DNA of 7,835 nucleotides from Bacteroidales bacterium (GTDB lineage: Bacteria; Bacteroidota; Bacteroidia; Bacteroidales; P3), in contig CAAGHV010000129.1 in the NCBI GenBank assembly GCA_900769785.1, positions 1 through 7,835 on the forward strand, written 5' to 3'. Position 1 is the first letter of the stretch; the number at the start of each line of letters is the position of its first letter. The notes under the pieces were generated by a model. That model saw only the letters and a list, made by a program, of their open reading frames with translations. It was not told the origin of the DNA and did not search any database. Positions 6,197 to 7,835 of this stretch are shown here, piece after piece. The translations under genes and the position numbers were made by a program.

Positions 6197-6236
6197 ACAT
6201 CGTGAAGAATTTTCATCTGCATCACGATGTATTTTT
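6197..6236 (+). terminator. Orphan intrinsic-terminator-like hairpin
   Basis: ACATCGTGA (6197-6205) pairs perfectly with TCACGATGT (6222-6230). AGA/TCT can extend the stem inward, with GCA bulged, leaving the 7-nt loop ATTTTCA. ATTTTT follows directly. This is good terminator geometry on the plus strand, but no convincing gene lies upstream on that strand between 5225 and 6197. It may end a small RNA, stop leaky receptor transcription before the sigma operon, or serve the doubtful frame at 5831-6085. Confidence 0.55.
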
Positions 6237-6296
6237 GGTACTATATATCGGCTAATGATAGACAGTAGGGTAGGGGGAAAATATAATATTGATTCA

Positions 6297-6322
6297 CCCG
6301 AAAGGATATATATTCCGGCGGG
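6297..6322. promoter_or_regulatory. Imperfect palindrome upstream of the sigma-factor gene
   Basis: CCCG (6297-6300) and CGGG (6319-6322) flank GGATATATATTCC (6304-6316), itself a palindrome if one T is bulged. It lies about 100 bp before the ECF sigma start codon, where an operator or an autoregulated promoter would be expected. No matching promoter consensus could be assigned, so the role is a guess. Confidence 0.25.
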
Positions 6323-6422
6323 CAGTGGTTGATAATATTTAGGCTAAAAAATGTATTACCAATGTAACTAATTTCGGCTTTTTGCGACTAATGAAATGTA
6401 AATAATAAAAAAATGACATGCA

Positions 6423-6899
6423 ATGACATTGAAAGAAGAATACACCAGTATGGTGATGGAATACAAGGATGTGATATTTAAGGTATGCTACATTTATGCC
6501 GAAAAGGAGTATATAGACGATTATTATCAGGAGGTGCTGATACAACTTTGGCGAAGTTTCCCACACTTTAGGGGCGATGCAAAACTTTCGACATGGATAT
6601 ATAAGATAAGCCTCAATACTTGTATATCGTTTGTAAGAAAAAAGAAACGTAAACCGCTATCGAAACCCCTCTGCCTCGAAGTGGATATATACGACAATGA
6701 CTTTGAGAAACGTCAGCAGCTGGAGGAATTGTATAATCTTATCAACAAGTTGAACAAGTTGGAAAAATCGGTAATACTACTATGGTTAGAAGAACGTAGC
6801 TACGACGAGATAGCCTCCATAACGGGGTTGAGTCGTGCCAATGTGGCAACCAAATTACGTAGGATAAAAGATAAATTGAAAAATATGTCGAACCAATAA
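6423..6899 (+). CDS. ECF-type RNA polymerase sigma factor
   Basis: A 158-residue sigma-70-family protein of the extracytoplasmic-function type, with only regions 2 and 4. Region 2 (about 8-72) contains IDDYYQEVLIQLWRSFPHF (31-49), the variant of DLxQEvfl that contacts core polymerase and the -10 site, followed by FRGDAKLSTWIYKISLN (49-65). A basic linker, RKKKRK (72-77), precedes region 4 (about 105-153), whose helix-turn-helix is RSYDEIASITGLSRANVATKLRRIKDKLK (125-153, here in outline: SYDEIASITGLS then ANVATKLRR), the -35 reader. The start at 6423 gives the normal length. An ATG at 6413 is in another frame. Thirteen bases separate its stop from the next gene, the usual sigma/anti-sigma arrangement. 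Its regulon and trigger cannot be read from the window; it may regulate itself. Confidence 0.93.
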   Translation: MTLKEEYTSMVMEYKDVIFKVCYIYAEKEYIDDYYQEVLIQLWRSFPHFRGDAKLSTWIYKISLNTCISFVRKKKRKPLSKPLCLEVDIYDNDFEKRQQLEELYNLINKLNKLEKSVILLWLEERSYDEIASITGLSRANVATKLRRIKDKLKNMSNQ

Positions 6900-6912
6900 T
6901 AAAAAGAAAGAT

Positions 6913-7485
6913 ATGGAATTAGAAGAATTGAAAAAACAATGGGACGGACTATCCGAACAACTGAAAAAACAACAAGTATTGAACCATAGCCTTATCAATA
7001 GAGCTATGAATGCCAAGATGGATACTATTATGCGATACAATCTGATAGGTATATCGTGCTGTGTGCTGTATGTTTTACTCGCAATATTTGCTCCGCCTAC
7101 TATATTTTCGCGGTTGGTAACTATTTACCTCAATATAGTTATACCATTTGAGGGCGTATGGCAGTGTGTAAGTTTTGTTTTGTTTTTGAAAATGCGACAT
7201 TATCGTAATGATATTACAACTATGGAACGTTATCTAATTCGTTATGAAAAATGCGAAAAGCTAAATTATTTGGTACAATATATTATTCTTATTCCTTTCA
7301 TGGTGACGTTTTTGCTGCAATATGATAATCTTCTTGTGCACTATAATGTTATACCATTTTGGGCTATGCTTGTTTTCTTTTTATTTCTGCTTTTTACATC
7401 GGTATTGGGTACTATGTGGTATTTCAAGAAGATAAAGCTCTTGAAGCAAAGTATTAAAGATCTTAAAGAGTTTGAGGGAGAATAG
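6913..7485 (+). CDS. Four-helix membrane protein, probable anti-sigma factor
   Basis: A 190-residue protein. Residues 1-37 are a charged, heptad-like cytoplasmic helix (MELEELKKQWDGLSEQLKKQ, then a QVLN-rich stretch), the part most likely to hold the sigma factor. Four membrane segments follow at about 43-62, 68-93, 119-138 and 147-171, with a basic loop after the second (KMRHYRND) and a cytoplasmic tail rich in Lys and Glu. The start has an A/G-rich leader (AAAAAGAAAGAT). Proteins opening with MELEELKxxW directly behind ECF sigma genes are frequent in Bacteroidetes and are presumed anti-sigma factors. It lacks the zinc-binding His-x3-Cys-x2-Cys motif of ZAS proteins and the FecR/RseA layout, so the mechanism is unknown. 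The assignment rests on operon position and topology. Confidence 0.75.
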   Translation: MELEELKKQWDGLSEQLKKQQVLNHSLINRAMNAKMDTIMRYNLIGISCCVLYVLLAIFAPPTIFSRLVTIYLNIVIPFEGVWQCVSFVLFLKMRHYRNDITTMERYLIRYEKCEKLNYLVQYIILIPFMVTFLLQYDNLLVHYNVIPFWAMLVFFLFLLFTSVLGTMWYFKKIKLLKQSIKDLKEFEGE

Positions 7486-7496
7486 ATATGCCATTA

Positions 7497-7547
7497 ATTA
7501 CAATAAAAGGAGCTACAACGATGTGTCGTGGCTCCTTTTATTGTAAT
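7497..7547. terminator. Bidirectional terminator between convergent genes
   Basis: ATTACAATAAAAGGAGC (7497-7513) and GCTCCTTTTATTGTAAT (7531-7547) are a perfect 17-bp inverted repeat. The 17-nt loop contains a further 4-bp stem, ACGA/TCGT (7518-7521 with 7526-7529). The GC-rich stem top flanked by TTTTATT on one side and AAAATAA-type sequence on the other gives a T-run on both strands. It lies 12 bases after the anti-sigma stop and 16 bases from the stop of the minus-strand gene, so it can end both transcripts. Confidence 0.88.
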
Positions 7548-7562
7548 ATTGTTGAAGGAATT

Positions 7563-7835
7563 TTATACTTTTTTCTTTTGACTTATAAATAGAAATTCAC
7601 AAGCTATCATAAATGCTGATGATATACAAGTGCTGAGTATGCTGCGAATGAACACATTGAAGATGTCGAACATACAGAATACTTCTATGCTATAGTATGC
7701 AAAGCAGTATATAAATGTAAGTATCATTACAAATATTATATAAGTTGAAAATGCTATGGTTTTTACACTCGGTGTGTCTATTTCTTCGGATTTATCTTTT
7801 GTCAGTATTCTATCGGCAAAAGTTATTCTTGCAAA
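7563..7835 (-). CDS. Membrane protein, C-terminal part (gene runs off the window)
   Basis: A reading frame on the minus strand is open from the window edge at 7835 to a TAA at 7563-7565, giving the last 90 residues of a protein whose start lies outside. The first 25 residues are polar (FARITFADRILTKDKSEEID). They are followed by two probable membrane helices, about 29-50 (FSTYIIFVMILTFIYCFAYY) and 62-84 (FIRSILSTCISSAFMIACEF), and a basic tail ending SQKKKV. The polar-then-hydrophobic pattern, basic C-terminus and neat spacing from the shared terminator all support real coding. I do not recognise the family. The gene is convergent with the sigma operon, so it is not part of that transcript. 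Confidence 0.65.
   Translation of the reverse strand, partial: FARITFADRILTKDKSEEIDTPSVKTIAFSTYIIFVMILTFIYCFAYYSIEVFCMFDIFNVFIRSILSTCISSAFMIACEFLFISQKKKV

Larger units (their letters stand above)
5297..6422. other. Long structured intergenic region without a convincing gene
   Basis: About 1.1 kb between the receptor terminator and the sigma-factor gene. The longest frame, 5831-6085 (84 codons), lacks domain or export features, and three palindromes are packed into its 3' third, so I treat it as chance. The region contains a possible PepSY-like relic (5410-5532), an inverted-repeat element (5587-5773), a cluster of palindromes (5970-6025), two hairpins (6134-6186, 6197-6236) and an imperfect palindrome (6297-6322). 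I found no exact TAnnTTTG promoter on either strand and no transposase. Outside these structures I see nothing recognisable. Confidence 0.6.

Overview
The window looks like chromosomal DNA from a member of the Bacteroidetes, most likely the order Bacteroidales. The evidence is AT-rich intergenic DNA, A-rich leaders without clear Shine-Dalgarno sites, TAnnTTTG-type -7 promoter elements, tandem PepSY-like secreted proteins, a TonB-dependent receptor with an N-terminal carboxypeptidase-regulatory-like domain, and an ECF sigma factor followed by a membrane protein starting MELEELKKQW. I cannot name genus or species.

Layout. Positions 1-305 hold no convincing gene. They begin with GC-rich palindromic repeat DNA and continue into AT-rich repeat-like sequence. 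Three minus-strand genes follow: a periplasmic PepSY-like protein (378-815, with a good terminator at 308-350), a PepSY-like lipoprotein (885-1331), and a TrmH/SpoU-family RNA 2'-O-methyltransferase (1507-2253). A divergent promoter region (2254-2413) separates these from a plus-strand pair: a small histidine-rich protein with two membrane helices (2414-2764) and a large TonB-dependent outer-membrane receptor (2918-5224, terminator 5249-5296). The pair reads as an envelope uptake module. Repeated HxH motifs in the small protein, an HIHGH motif near the mature receptor N-terminus and a CxxC pair in the receptor plug make a transition-metal or metal-complex ligand the best guess, but this is not proven.

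From 5297 to 6422 there are about 1.1 kb with no convincing gene but a lot of structure: a possible PepSY-like gene relic, a 187-bp element bounded by 16-bp perfect inverted repeats, three abutting palindromes, and two hairpins of which the second looks like an intrinsic terminator with no gene in front of it. An ECF sigma factor (6423-6899) and a four-helix membrane protein, the probable anti-sigma factor (6913-7485), form a two-gene operon. It ends at a bidirectional terminator with a perfect 17-bp stem (7497-7547), shared with a convergent, truncated minus-strand membrane-protein gene that runs off the window (7563-7835).

No IS transposase, CRISPR array, tRNA or rRNA was seen. The parts most worth a second look are the His-rich protein/TonB receptor pair and the structured non-coding block at 5587-6236.
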